Assembly: GCF_900142205.1 (NCBI RefSeq)
Contig: NZ_FRAA01000001.1
Location: 340,803-404,802, forward strand
Source of the DNA: Reichenbachiella agariperforans
GTDB lineage: Bacteria > Bacteroidota > Bacteroidia > Cytophagales > Cyclobacteriaceae
DNA length: 64,000 nucleotides
Direction: 5' to 3'
Each line of letters starts with the position of its first letter. Position 1 is the first letter of the stretch. Below the pieces are notes generated by a model. It was not told the origin of the DNA. It did not search any database and saw only the letters and a program-made list of their open reading frames with translations. Of the stretch, positions 1-9,242 are shown piece after piece. Made by a program: the position numbers and the translations under genes.

Positions 1-3000
1 ACTTCGATAGCTACGGTATGATCCGTTGTATTGATAGTAGCTGCTCCTGTTTGATCTGTTAGTACAAAAGTTAGCACTTCAGTGGCGATACTATGAATAG
101 TAATTGCAACAATTTCAGAATCAGAGAATTCTCCATCGCTTACCAATACCTCCACCGAATGACCTCCAGCTTGTTCAGAAGAAGCTGTCCAGCTCAAAAC
201 GCCTGTAGAAGCATCTATGTTCATTCCTTTATCTTCGGAATTCGAGTCAATAGAATAGACCAATGTATTAGCTGGTAGGTCAACATCCAAAGCACTAGCC
301 GTAAAAGACAGTTCTTCTCCTACTCTACCTGTCTGCGCCCCAATAGCCGTCAATTCCGGTGCTTCATTCACATCTGTGAGCGCAACAGTGACCTCTTGCT
401 CTACAACTCTAGCTGGCTCTCCACTATCACTAACCTCGACTGTCAAAATGAATGAGGGACTGGTTTCAAAATCAAGGACTGAGGAAGTATTGACTGTTAT
501 AGACCCTTCGTTGCTGATAACAAACGCTCCGCCAGTATCCCCTCCAATAATTGCATAAGTCAATGTCTGGAAGCTATCTTCGTCTGAAGCCGTCACGGTA
601 GCTACTTCTGTTCCTTCGCTGGCATTTTCTTGCAAGTCATTGATCTCTACATTAGATACGAATGGTGCAAATTCATTAACATCATTCACCACGATCGTCA
701 CGGTTTCGATCGTCTCCAGTGCACCTATACCTTTATCTGTAATCCTTACTTGAAGCTCTACCTCTTGGATACTTTCATAATCCAAACTAAACGCCCCAAC
801 AGCATCGCCATTACCTCCTAGGGTTATCTCTCCTGTTTCAGAATCCAAAGATACAAGCCCTTCCTCACTGACAGATATGATCTCAAACGAGTCTATACCA
901 TCCGTATCATCTGACTCCAAAGTACCGATAACTGACCCTAAAAGAGAATTCTCGTCTATATCAAATTCCGTAGCAAGCAAGCTGGGGAATTGATTGACAA
1001 ATACGAATACCTCTACTGAGATTATCGTTGACAAACTCCCATCGCTCACTTCTACTTCCAAATCGTAACGCGGGGTATTTTCTACATTAATTTGACTAGC
1101 GTCTATGACAGCAGCTACTCCAGTATTCGGTCCTACAGCGAATGCACCTTCTTCGTTTCCTGACAGAATCGTATAAGTCAATACATCATTTTCTGGATCA
1201 GCGGCCAACACAGTTCCCAACACATGTCCATTTTGCACAAAGGCACTCATGTTCAAGCGCAAGTCATCTGCAATCGGTGCTTCGTTGACATCTGTCAAAT
1301 TGATCGTGATAATTTCTTCGTTAAATAATTCTCCAATCCCATCATCTGTCACCCTCACTCGAAGGTCAAAAGATGACTGGGTTTCAAAGTCTAATACAGA
1401 TTGATCCGCTACTTGTAATTCTCCATCCGTATCTATCGAGAACACATCCCTACCGCTACCTCCTACGATTGAGAATAAAAGCTCATTCTCATCATCATCA
1501 GTCGCCTGCACTACAGCTACTACTGTGCCATTTGCAGTATTTTCTTCCAAACTAAAAAACTGTTGAGCGATGACAGGAGGCGTATTCGTGAATGATGAGA
1601 TACCCACTGTAGCACTCCCTGAACGTGTCGGGTTACCATTGTCCGTGACCACTACGGTCAACGAATAATCTGTATCGGTCACAAGATTGCCATTGTCAGC
1701 AACCGTCAACACGCCTGTCGTTTCGTCTATTCCAAAAATAGAATCGTCATTCCCTACGGTAATGGCAAAGGTATGCGACTGATCAGCGTCTTCATCAGCA
1801 AAATCAATGGTTCCAATTACTAAACCATTTGGGCTGACATCACTAATATTAAAACTGACATCACTGACCTCTGGTGACTCGTTGACATCATTTAGGTTGA
1901 TAGTCACCTTCGCACTACTCGCAAGTGGGAGTTCTAGGTCTTGATCTGTGACTTCTATCTCTAGGACGAAAACGGATTGCTCCTCAAAATTTAATTGCTC
2001 TGACGCATTGACTGTGATTTCACCTGTCGAACTCATCTCAAAGGCAGCCCCTGTATTGCCACCAATTATCGTAAAATCCATACCGTCATCGTCGGTAGCG
2101 ACTACTTGTATAACTACCGTACCATTCGCTGAATTTTCATCCAATGTGATCTCCTGATCTGCTATTACTGGAAATTCATTGTCTACTATATTTATCGTAA
2201 CGATACCTGTAGAAGTCAACGCTCCTGGCCCTTGGTCTGCCGCCTGTATGGTCAGTTCAAAACTGGTAGTAGCTGATGCTTGTAGAACAGTTTCGTCAAT
2301 AACAGTTATTCCGCCAGTAACTTCATCGATAGCAAAGATTCCTTCTTCATTACCTGCAGTAATACTATATAGCTGTTTATGTCCTTCTTCATCACTGGCA
2401 ATCACCGTTTCTACTAAACTGCCGTTGGTACTAAAGCGGCTCATCGACACCTCAGCATCTTCTACAGTAGCTGCGGTATTGGATCCATCATTGATCTGAA
2501 TAGTAAACGTCCCTTCTTCATCGATACCATTCCAAAGCTGTAATTTATAATCTGTATTAGGTTCAACATCCATCGTGAACGTACCCTCTCCCTCACAAAT
2601 ATCCAGTGATTCTCCACCACATGTTTCATATCCGTCGATTTGTATGGATTCTGCCACTACCAATGGACCGTCTGCATCAGTATCTGTCAACGCCACCGTA
2701 ACAGACACCTCTACATTAGTACCCGAATTGAATCGATACCATACGTCGTTTATAGTACCGTACTGATCACATTCTTGGGTTTGAGTAAAAGCGGTCGCAT
2801 GCGCATTGGTTCCATTTGTAGGCGTTCCCGTTCCTTCTGCAAATACCGTAAGCACTTCTGCTCCTGAGCAGTTGTCATTGGCTGGAGGTGGGGTGGTGGG
2901 CACACTTGATGTGATTAAATCAAACTCACCTTTAGCGTCTCCATACCCATCCACTAACACAAAGTATTCTTCGTCTAATATGGAATTGAAACTTAGCCTA

Positions 3001-6000
3001 GCTAAATAGCCATCACCTCCACATTCGGCTTGCTCTCCATCCTCATTTCCTGCCAAACATACCAGACCTGTAGTACAAGATCCTGTATACACGCTCAAAC
3101 TCGTATCATCAAAATCATATTTATCTCCTGTGCAGGTGTTTAATGTAATGGTTTCGCCATTTCCCACCAATTTATACCAGACGCCAACCGATATCCCTCC
3201 ATTTTCGCCATCATTATCATTTCGCACTTCGTTATTACCACAACTTGAAGCCACCGCTGCATCGTTGGAGGCAAAAGTCGTATTGCCAGACACGGTCTCT
3301 CCTATGGTGACTGTGATAGCATCTGAGCAGAAGTCGTTGCTTGGCACGACATTCACCGTGACGATCCAATCCTGCGTCGTGGTTCCATCCTCGGCAGTGA
3401 CAGTAATGGTAACAGGATCGGTAAAGTCTACCACCTCCTCATTAGCCGGTGAAGTAGTTGCTCCAGGAGAAAGCGTCATCAAAGGTTGCAAAACACTTAC
3501 ATCCGTGTTTTGAGGAAGTACAATCCTCAAGGTATGGTTGGTAGTATTTACTGATGCAGACTTATTGAAGTTCAGCATTGCCAAACTAAGAATATCTGTT
3601 TCGCTGGAGCAAAACTGCCCATCATCTCCGATAGTCCAGCCATGGTCGTCGATCAAGGCCTGTCTGGCCTCTGCTCCTTTGCAAAAAGTGATGTCCTCTG
3701 CGTCCAAGGACACGTTATCATGGACTTCTTGAGCAGACCAAGCCATAAGTGCCTTATCATAATTTTGAGGGGACAGCCCTGAGTTAGAAAACATTTCACC
3801 CATATCTGTAACTGCACCGATTTCCCAAGAACTTAGGTCACTATTGAAAACTGTTGCATTTTTGAACATCTGGGATAGATTAGTAACCTTACTTACATCC
3901 CATTGAGAGATATCTTGGTTAAAGGCCTGCGCATTAGAAAACATGTCTCTCATATCCGTGACATTACCTGTTTGCCAACCGCTAATGTCTTGGTTGAAAT
4001 TTTCTGCACCAGAAAACATCAAAAACATATTCGTTGCTTCATTTACTTGCCAGTTGTCTACGTTTCCATTAAACGCTGTAGCATTTCTAAATGTACTTTC
4101 AAAAGTAGTCACCTGACTTACATCCCAGTCACTAAGGTTGCTGTCGAAGGTACTAGCATTATCAAACATAGATGACATATTGGTGACACTACTCACATCC
4201 CAATCACTAAGATCACTGTCAAAAATACTGGTATTCTCGAACATAGATGACATATTCGTAGCACTACCCACATTCCAGAGACTCAGATCGCTATTGAAAA
4301 CACTCGTTCCAAAAAACATCCGTGACATATTGATAACCTGACTGACATCCCAGTTACTTAGATCCTCATTGAAATTTTCAGCATTTTCAAACATTCTGGA
4401 CATATTGGTGACACTACTCACATCCCAGTCCCTTAGATGACCGTCAAAAACACTGGCATTCTCGAACATAGATGACATGTTGGTAACACTACCCACATTC
4501 CAGAGACTCAGGTCGCTATTAAAAACACTCGTCCCAAAAAACATTCGTGACATATTGATAACCTGACTGACATCCCAGTTATTAAGGTCCTCACTGAAAC
4601 TTTCAGCATTCTCAAACATTCTGGACATATTGGTAACCTTACTGACGTCCCATGCACTGAGATCACCATTAAAATTCGTTGCTTGAAAAAACATTTGGCT
4701 CATATCATCTACCTGACTCAGGTCAGGTAGATCTGTGGTACTAAAATCAGCACCTGGCCATTCATTAAAACTTTGATAAAAGCTTTCCCATACAATATCT
4801 CCCCATTGCAAAACATCCAGCAGCTGATCCTTGGGGTAGTTGCCAGTCAAATGAGAGAAACCTCCAAAAACCTCAAGGGTGTACGTTCCTGTTTCTGAGA
4901 AAACAGTACTGAAATCGCCATCTTCAGACCGATGGCTACCAAAGTCTGTTACATTTCCTTCATCATCTTTCCAGATATAACTAAAATCATACAGAAGATC
5001 GTCATTGAGCCCAATCGTAATATCTTCTTCTGCTGTCACAGACCATGAGGTGATAAATGGGCGCTGACTAGTAACACTCATACTGACTGTCCAATCCTGT
5101 AAAGTTGATCCATCTTCGGCTGTAATCGTATAAGTCACAGCATTGGTAAAATCTTGCAAGACACCACTTTCAGGATCGCTTATTGCTCCTTCTGACAATG
5201 TCAATACAGGCAACAAAGTGGTAACATCCACCTCTGAAAGCACCCCAAGTTCTATCGTATGATTACTATAGTCGATCATTGCTTCATCTACCTGACCTTC
5301 AGAGAGTTTAAAAGAAAGAATGTTAGTAGCTTGATCACAGGTTCCACCATCTGTGATCGTCCAATTAAAATCTTTGACAAGCCTTTCTCTTGCTACTTCA
5401 GCCTCCGTGCTACAGACTTCAATATTTCCTATACCAAAATCGACTCCCCTCTTTACCTCCTGTGCTGCCCAACTGATTAATATATCATCATAAGTAGCGG
5501 TTGAGATAGAAGTACTATTAAAAGTACCATTAAACCTTGATGCATTACTGATGTCCCATTGGCTTAAGCCATGTCCCTCAAATTTATTGGCACCATTAAA
5601 CGAATTCCCGAAATTATCGACCCCTGTGAGATCCCATGAACTTAAATCAGAATTGAAGGAACGAGCACTCTGAAAAGCCTCATTAAATTTATTGACATGA
5701 CTAACATCCCAGTGGTTAAGATCTCCATTGAAACTACCTGATTGCCGAAAAATTCTAAAAAAGCTCACCCCATCACTACTCAAAATGGGGGCGTCAATAG
5801 CAGAGAATGTACTTCCTCCCCAATTCGCAAAGGTTTGATCGAAACTCCCCCAGACAATATCCCCCCATTGATTTACATCCACCAATTGGCTCTTGGAGTA
5901 GCCTGTAAGATGAGGGAATGCACCTGCTATATACAACTCAACAGTATCAGGTTCAGTAAGTCCAAAAGCAGAGAAGTCACCCGCCGAAAACACGGTAGCA

Positions 6001-6224
6001 AAATCACCATCTACCGACTGGTGTGCACCGTCAGATATAGTGTCCCCCTCATGCACCCATGCATAGGTAAAATCATAGGTAAAATTCGTATTCAGTGCAA
6101 TGGTCACACTTTCATCAATGGCACTCAGTTTCCATGATGAGACAAATGGTTGAAAATCTTCTTGAGCCAATAGCGGTTGAAAAAGCATGAGACTCAGGAC
6201 AATAGATAGAAATGAATTTTTCAT
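1..6224 (-). CDS. Giant secreted BspA/PPC/cadherin-repeat surface protein (3' end beyond window)
   Basis: At least 2074 codons are open on the minus strand with no stop before the left edge; I checked that the frame holds at several points. The ATG at 6224 is followed by a clear signal peptide ending in LLAQ. Domains in order: a short BspA/DUF285 array (about 5.5-5.76 kb), cadherin-like beta-sandwich segments with the TAEDGSTLQDW signature, a second DUF285 array of about 12 units of roughly 25 residues (about 3.77-4.7 kb, each with a WDVS core), two PPC-like domains with WYKL/WYRF motifs (about 2.5-3.3 kb), then cadherin-type repeats to the edge (DENS, DVNE and TGEI motifs). The family is extracellular and adhesive or carbohydrate-binding. 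A T9SS sorting domain would be expected beyond the window; this is inference. The exact function is unknown. Confidence 0.88.
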   Translation of the reverse strand, partial: MKNSFLSIVLSLMLFQPLLAQEDFQPFVSSWKLSAIDESVTIALNTNFTYDFTYAWVHEGDTISDGAHQSVDGDFATVFSAGDFSAFGLTEPDTVELYIAGAFPHLTGYSKSQLVDVNQWGDIVWGSFDQTFANWGGSTFSAIDAPILSSDGVSFFRIFRQSGSFNGDLNHWDVSHVNKFNEAFQSARSFNSDLSSWDLTGVDNFGNSFNGANKFEGHGLSQWDISNASRFNGTFNSTSISTATYDDILISWAAQEVKRGVDFGIGNIEVCSTEAEVARERLVKDFNWTITDGGTCDQATNILSFKLSEGQVDEAMIDYSNHTIELGVLSEVDVTTLLPVLTLSEGAISDPESGVLQDFTNAVTYTITAEDGSTLQDWTVSMSVTSQRPFITSWSVTAEEDITIGLNDDLLYDFSYIWKDDEGNVTDFGSHRSEDGDFSTVFSETGTYTLEVFGGFSHLTGNYPKDQLLDVLQWGDIVWESFYQSFNEWPGADFSTTDLPDLSQVDDMSQMFFQATNFNGDLSAWDVSKVTNMSRMFENAESFSEDLNNWDVSQVINMSRMFFGTSVFNSDLSLWNVGSVTNMSSMFENASVFDGHLRDWDVSSVTNMSRMFENAENFNEDLSNWDVSQVINMSRMFFGTSVFNSDLSLWNVGSATNMSSMFENTSIFDSDLSDWDVSSVTNMSSMFDNASTFDSNLSDWDVSQVTTFESTFRNATAFNGNVDNWQVNEATNMFLMFSGAENFNQDISGWQTGNVTDMRDMFSNAQAFNQDISQWDVSKVTNLSQMFKNATVFNSDLSSWEIGAVTDMGEMFSNSGLSPQNYDKALMAWSAQEVHDNVSLDAEDITFCKGAEARQALIDDHGWTIGDDGQFCSSETDILSLAMLNFNKSASVNTTNHTLRIVLPQNTDVSVLQPLMTLSPGATTSPANEEVVDFTDPVTITVTAEDGTTTQDWIVTVNVVPSNDFCSDAITVTIGETVSGNTTFASNDAAVASSCGNNEVRNDNDGENGGISVGVWYKLVGNGETITLNTCTGDKYDFDDTSLSVYTGSCTTGLVCLAGNEDGEQAECGGDGYLARLSFNSILDEEYFVLVDGYGDAKGEFDLITSSVPTTPPPANDNCSGAEVLTVFAEGTGTPTNGTNAHATAFTQTQECDQYGTINDVWYRFNSGTNVEVSVTVALTDTDADGPLVVAESIQIDGYETCGGESLDICEGEGTFTMDVEPNTDYKLQLWNGIDEEGTFTIQINDGSNTAATVEDAEVSMSRFSTNGSLVETVIASDEEGHKQLYSITAGNEEGIFAIDEVTGGITVIDETVLQASATTSFELTIQAADQGPGALTSTGIVTINIVDNEFPVIADQEITLDENSANGTVVIQVVATDDDGMDFTIIGGNTGAAFEMSSTGEITVNASEQLNFEEQSVFVLEIEVTDQDLELPLASSAKVTINLNDVNESPEVSDVSFNISDVSPNGLVIGTIDFADEDADQSHTFAITVGNDDSIFGIDETTGVLTVADNGNLVTDTDYSLTVVVTDNGNPTRSGSATVGISSFTNTPPVIAQQFFSLEENTANGTVVAVVQATDDDENELLFSIVGGSGRDVFSIDTDGELQVADQSVLDFETQSSFDLRVRVTDDGIGELFNEEIITINLTDVNEAPIADDLRLNMSAFVQNGHVLGTVLAADPENDVLTYTILSGNEEGAFAVGPNTGVAAVIDASQINVENTPRYDLEVEVSDGSLSTIISVEVFVFVNQFPSLLATEFDIDENSLLGSVIGTLESDDTDGIDSFEIISVSEEGLVSLDSETGEITLGGNGDAVGAFSLDYESIQEVELQVRITDKGIGALETIETVTIVVNDVNEFAPFVSNVEINDLQENASEGTEVATVTASDEDSFQTLTYAIIGGDTGGAFVISNEGSITVNTSSVLDFETSPSFILTVEVSDSGEPARVVEQEVTVALTDVNEAPELTAIGAQTGRVGEELSFTASALDVDLPANTLVYSIDSNSEDKGMNIDASTGVLSWTASSEQAGGHSVEVLVSDGEFSDSEIVAITIHSIATEVLTFVLTDQTGAATINTTDHTVAIE

Positions 6225-6593
6225 AGCTGTCTGTATAATTTTAGATGAATTATTATCTTTCATCAAACTTTTGAGAGATGTACTTTGTAGTTGACAAGTG
6301 TCAAATACAAAGAAAAGTCAAGAGAGAATCCTTCTTTATTCGTGAACACATATCGGAAAAGGGTGACTCACTGAGTCACCCAAACCTAAGGCCTACTTTG
6401 GCCTAACCTAACCGTGTTGTGGAACTTGAATTTATCTTTTAGCACTTCAGTACATAGCGTACAAGAAATGTATGCTACATCAATTTTCCCTTTGAAAGTT
6501 TAACTATTGTAAAATTACACCGAAACAGTACTGGTCGGTTAGTACAAAACCGACCATTTCTTAAACAATTCCGACACTTTAATTGGCTTTGAG
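6225..6593. other. Intergenic region with two perfect inverted repeats
   Basis: No gene is visible. It holds a perfect 21-nt palindrome at 6361-6381 (arms GGGTGACTCA, 1-nt centre) and a hairpin at 6532-6556 (arms TGGTCGGTT / AACCGACCA, 7-nt loop). The second lies about 40 nt past the stop of the minus-strand regulator gene and may be part of its 3' end, but it lacks a U tract. The rest probably carries the promoter of the surface-protein gene. Confidence 0.55.
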
Positions 6594-8318
6594 TTAGATC
6601 ATTTCAGAAAGCGCTATGGTTTTTGCGACTGGCTCATACCTAGATTGGTTTTGCAAAAAATCTGATGGAGATAATCCAAACTCTTTTTTAAAACATTTAG
6701 AAAAATAGGAAGGGTTTGAGAACCCCATTTTAAAAGCAATTTCTGTGATATTGTAATCATGGTGACCAAGGATTAACTCCTTGGCACGGTGTAGCCTTAC
6801 CGAACTGATCAGTTGATTAGGGGATTTATTGGTAATCGCCTTGAGTTTTCGTTGCAACTGACGCTCACTAACACCTACTTCTCTACACAACATTTCTACA
6901 CCAAAGCATTCATTACTTATATTTTCTTCAATGCTCTCTAGAACATTCTCCAAGAATGACCCTCTTCTATCTAAATTACTCGCCTTAAAATCAACATGAT
7001 ATTTATCAGCACTCGTATTATCCTTCACGTCAAATAACAGCATTTTTTCACCTAACACAGTCTCAAACACCGATGTATGTGGAACGAAATTCAATCCCGC
7101 ACCTGACAGTAAATGTTTCACTGTTTGTGTGATCAATATTTGATTAGGTTGGGTGTGCTTTAGAATCTCATTGACCAACAGTTCTGTTTCATCACGAACG
7201 AAATGTACTTGATCTACGGCACCCTCTAGAATATGAATCCCTATAGCCAATTCGAGTGCTAACCCTTTCACTGCATTTTGTAAATCTAAGCTACAATGCA
7301 CCGCTTTATTCGGCCCTTCGAAAGCCGCAATGAATACACCCTGATCGAATTGAATAATACTGCCACGATGCTGCCCTACAAATTGGCCTACGATCTCTTG
7401 ATGACTCATGTCATCTGATGGGATAACCCGTCCAGTCAAAATGGTGAGAAGTCTTTTTTGATAGCTTACCTTTGGTATGACATGCGTCACAAATGCTCGT
7501 ATTTCTTCCAATACCTCTTCGGTATTGCCTGCCCAAAATAGATGGTCACTCCCCTCAAATTCTACGAAAATCGAATCCTCTATGCGATCAGCAATGAATC
7601 TTCCCTCTTCTATTTTGACATCTACATCATGGGTGCGTTGCATAAGTAACGTAGGTACTTTGATCGAACCCAAGATATCCACAATATCCACCTCTGTATT
7701 CATTTTGGTCAATACCATAGCCGCACTCGGGCTAGCCCCAGATCTAAAATAATTAGCCAGCCAATCCATAAAAACCCGATCATTGGCTAACGAAGGAGCA
7801 AGAGACTCTAGTCTCATTTCTCCACTTCCCCAGCTGTTTTCGATCATCTCATAGACTTTCTGTCGTTCTTCATCTGTGGGTGCCCAAGGATAGTCAGGAG
7901 AGTACCTTCGTTTAGCAAACGCACCAAATGTGATCAAGGATATTGTTCTGTTAGGATAGGTCGCTGCAAACAATGCCGACACAGAACCACCCTCTGAATG
8001 TCCAAACAACACTGCTTTGGGAGAGCCTACTGCATCCATCACGGCTCTGATATCATCCATTCGTTCCTCGATGGTTGATAACTCTACGATACGATCTGAC
8101 AGACCCGTACCACGCTTATCAAACAAAATGAGTCTAGCAAACTTGCCCACTTCCTCAAAGAAATGAACCAACTCTGGGCATGCCCACATCCAGTCTATAT
8201 TGGATACCCATCCAGGAATGTATACCAAATCGATGGGACCAGATCCATATACCTGATAAGCTATATTGATATGACCGCTTTTAGTGTATTGCGTTGCTGG
8301 TTTCATCGGTTCAATCAT
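6594..8318 (-). CDS. Three-domain regulator: alpha/beta hydrolase, degenerate class III cyclase-like domain, AraC HTH
   Basis: Numbering follows the longest 580-residue form (TTG at 8336); I prefer the ATG at 8318, with another ATG 12 nt downstream. Residues 15-290 are an alpha/beta hydrolase with nucleophile motif GHSEGG (Ser114) and probable Asp237 and His265 (GSDH). Residues 294-438 align by eye with the guanylate-cyclase homology domain that commonly follows such hydrolases (RGSIIQFDQGVFIAAFEGP, QNAV, AIGIHILEG), but both metal-binding Asp positions are lost, so it is probably a sensor or scaffold rather than an enzyme. Residues 465-562 are a two-HTH AraC domain ending in MGFSNPSYFSKCFKKEFG. 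The inferred role is a cytosolic transcription factor sensing a small hydrophobic ligand. The hydrolase-cyclase pair is known; replacing catalysis with an AraC output is unusual. It is a single gene, with no partner nearby. Confidence 0.88.
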   Translation of the reverse strand: MIEPMKPATQYTKSGHINIAYQVYGSGPIDLVYIPGWVSNIDWMWACPELVHFFEEVGKFARLILFDKRGTGLSDRIVELSTIEERMDDIRAVMDAVGSPKAVLFGHSEGGSVSALFAATYPNRTISLITFGAFAKRRYSPDYPWAPTDEERQKVYEMIENSWGSGEMRLESLAPSLANDRVFMDWLANYFRSGASPSAAMVLTKMNTEVDIVDILGSIKVPTLLMQRTHDVDVKIEEGRFIADRIEDSIFVEFEGSDHLFWAGNTEEVLEEIRAFVTHVIPKVSYQKRLLTILTGRVIPSDDMSHQEIVGQFVGQHRGSIIQFDQGVFIAAFEGPNKAVHCSLDLQNAVKGLALELAIGIHILEGAVDQVHFVRDETELLVNEILKHTQPNQILITQTVKHLLSGAGLNFVPHTSVFETVLGEKMLLFDVKDNTSADKYHVDFKASNLDRRGSFLENVLESIEENISNECFGVEMLCREVGVSERQLQRKLKAITNKSPNQLISSVRLHRAKELILGHHDYNITEIAFKMGFSNPSYFSKCFKKEFGLSPSDFLQNQSRYEPVAKTIALSEMI

Positions 8319-8523
8319 TTTGTGTACAACGATCAAATATCAAAACTAGTATGGGTAGGCAATATCTAGTACTCCTCAGATGCATAGGAGCATTTTTTGG
8401 CTCGGTCATTTTTCTCGGTATTTATGGTTTGACTATTGTATAACTGCTGCTACAAAAGTACTTGCCTAGATGCTCGCTAACCAGTAGACACGGGTAAACG
8501 GAATATACAATGAGTGAACGACT

Positions 8524-9240
8524 CTAAAACACGGTCAAACGATCCATAAATGGTTTCCTATATACCTTACCAATAGGCAACGGGCTGCCGTTGACAAAAA
8601 CCACACTGTGCTCGATGCGATCGATTTTCCTCAAATTCACTAGAAAGGTCTTATGAATACGACAATACCCCTGATCACCGAGAATATCCTCTACATTCTT
8701 TAGCGTCTGAGACACCACATACTTGTCTTCTTCTGTATAAAAAATCGAATAGTTGTCTGATGCCTCTACATAGATGACCTGATTAAAGTCAAGTGGAACG
8801 ATGGCATTATTGTTCCGAACGAATAGATTGAGCTGCTCCGTATTAGGTTTGCTCACGGGTTCAATTTGCACTTTGGCTAGTGCCATATCCACCGCCACTT
8901 GGATATCCTCATCTTTGAAGGGTTTGACTATATACCCAGATGGGCTAGCATTTTTTGCCCGGGTGATTGTTGTCTTATCATATAGCGATGAAATAAATAT
9001 GAATGGTACCGCTCTCTTTTGACGAATGAGCTGCGCCAATTGAATCCCATCTTTGTCTCCTTTGATTTTGATATCCAACAGCACAAGGCTCACCTCTTTT
9101 TGATCCAAAACTGCCAAAGCCTGATCCGCCGAATCACAAATACCCACGACCTCATGACCCATTTGCTCCAAGTAGATCGCTATGTCATCTGCAATAATAG
9201 GTTGATCCTCTACTATCATTATTTGTCGTTTTTTATCCAT
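8524..9240 (-). CDS. LytTR-family response regulator
   Basis: 238 residues, cytosolic. The receiver domain (about 5-120) has acidic residues E11/D12, phospho-acceptor Asp56 in LVLLDIK and Lys106 in IVKPFKD. The LytTR DNA-binding domain (about 140-236) has the signatures YVEASDNYSIFY and CRIHKTFLVNL. It starts 2 nt after the end of the upstream histidine kinase gene, so the two form a tight kinase-regulator operon. The target genes cannot be read from the sequence; LytTR proteins usually bind direct repeats upstream of their own or neighbouring promoters. Confidence 0.95.
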   Translation of the reverse strand: MDKKRQIMIVEDQPIIADDIAIYLEQMGHEVVGICDSADQALAVLDQKEVSLVLLDIKIKGDKDGIQLAQLIRQKRAVPFIFISSLYDKTTITRAKNASPSGYIVKPFKDEDIQVAVDMALAKVQIEPVSKPNTEQLNLFVRNNNAIVPLDFNQVIYVEASDNYSIFYTEEDKYVVSQTLKNVEDILGDQGYCRIHKTFLVNLRKIDRIEHSVVFVNGSPLPIGKVYRKPFMDRLTVF

Positions 9241-9242
9241 GC

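Noticed and set aside
6361-6420. Palindromes that might form a third 22-nt mosaic array
   Set aside because: The two palindrome centres are about 25.5 nt apart, not 22, and no further units follow.
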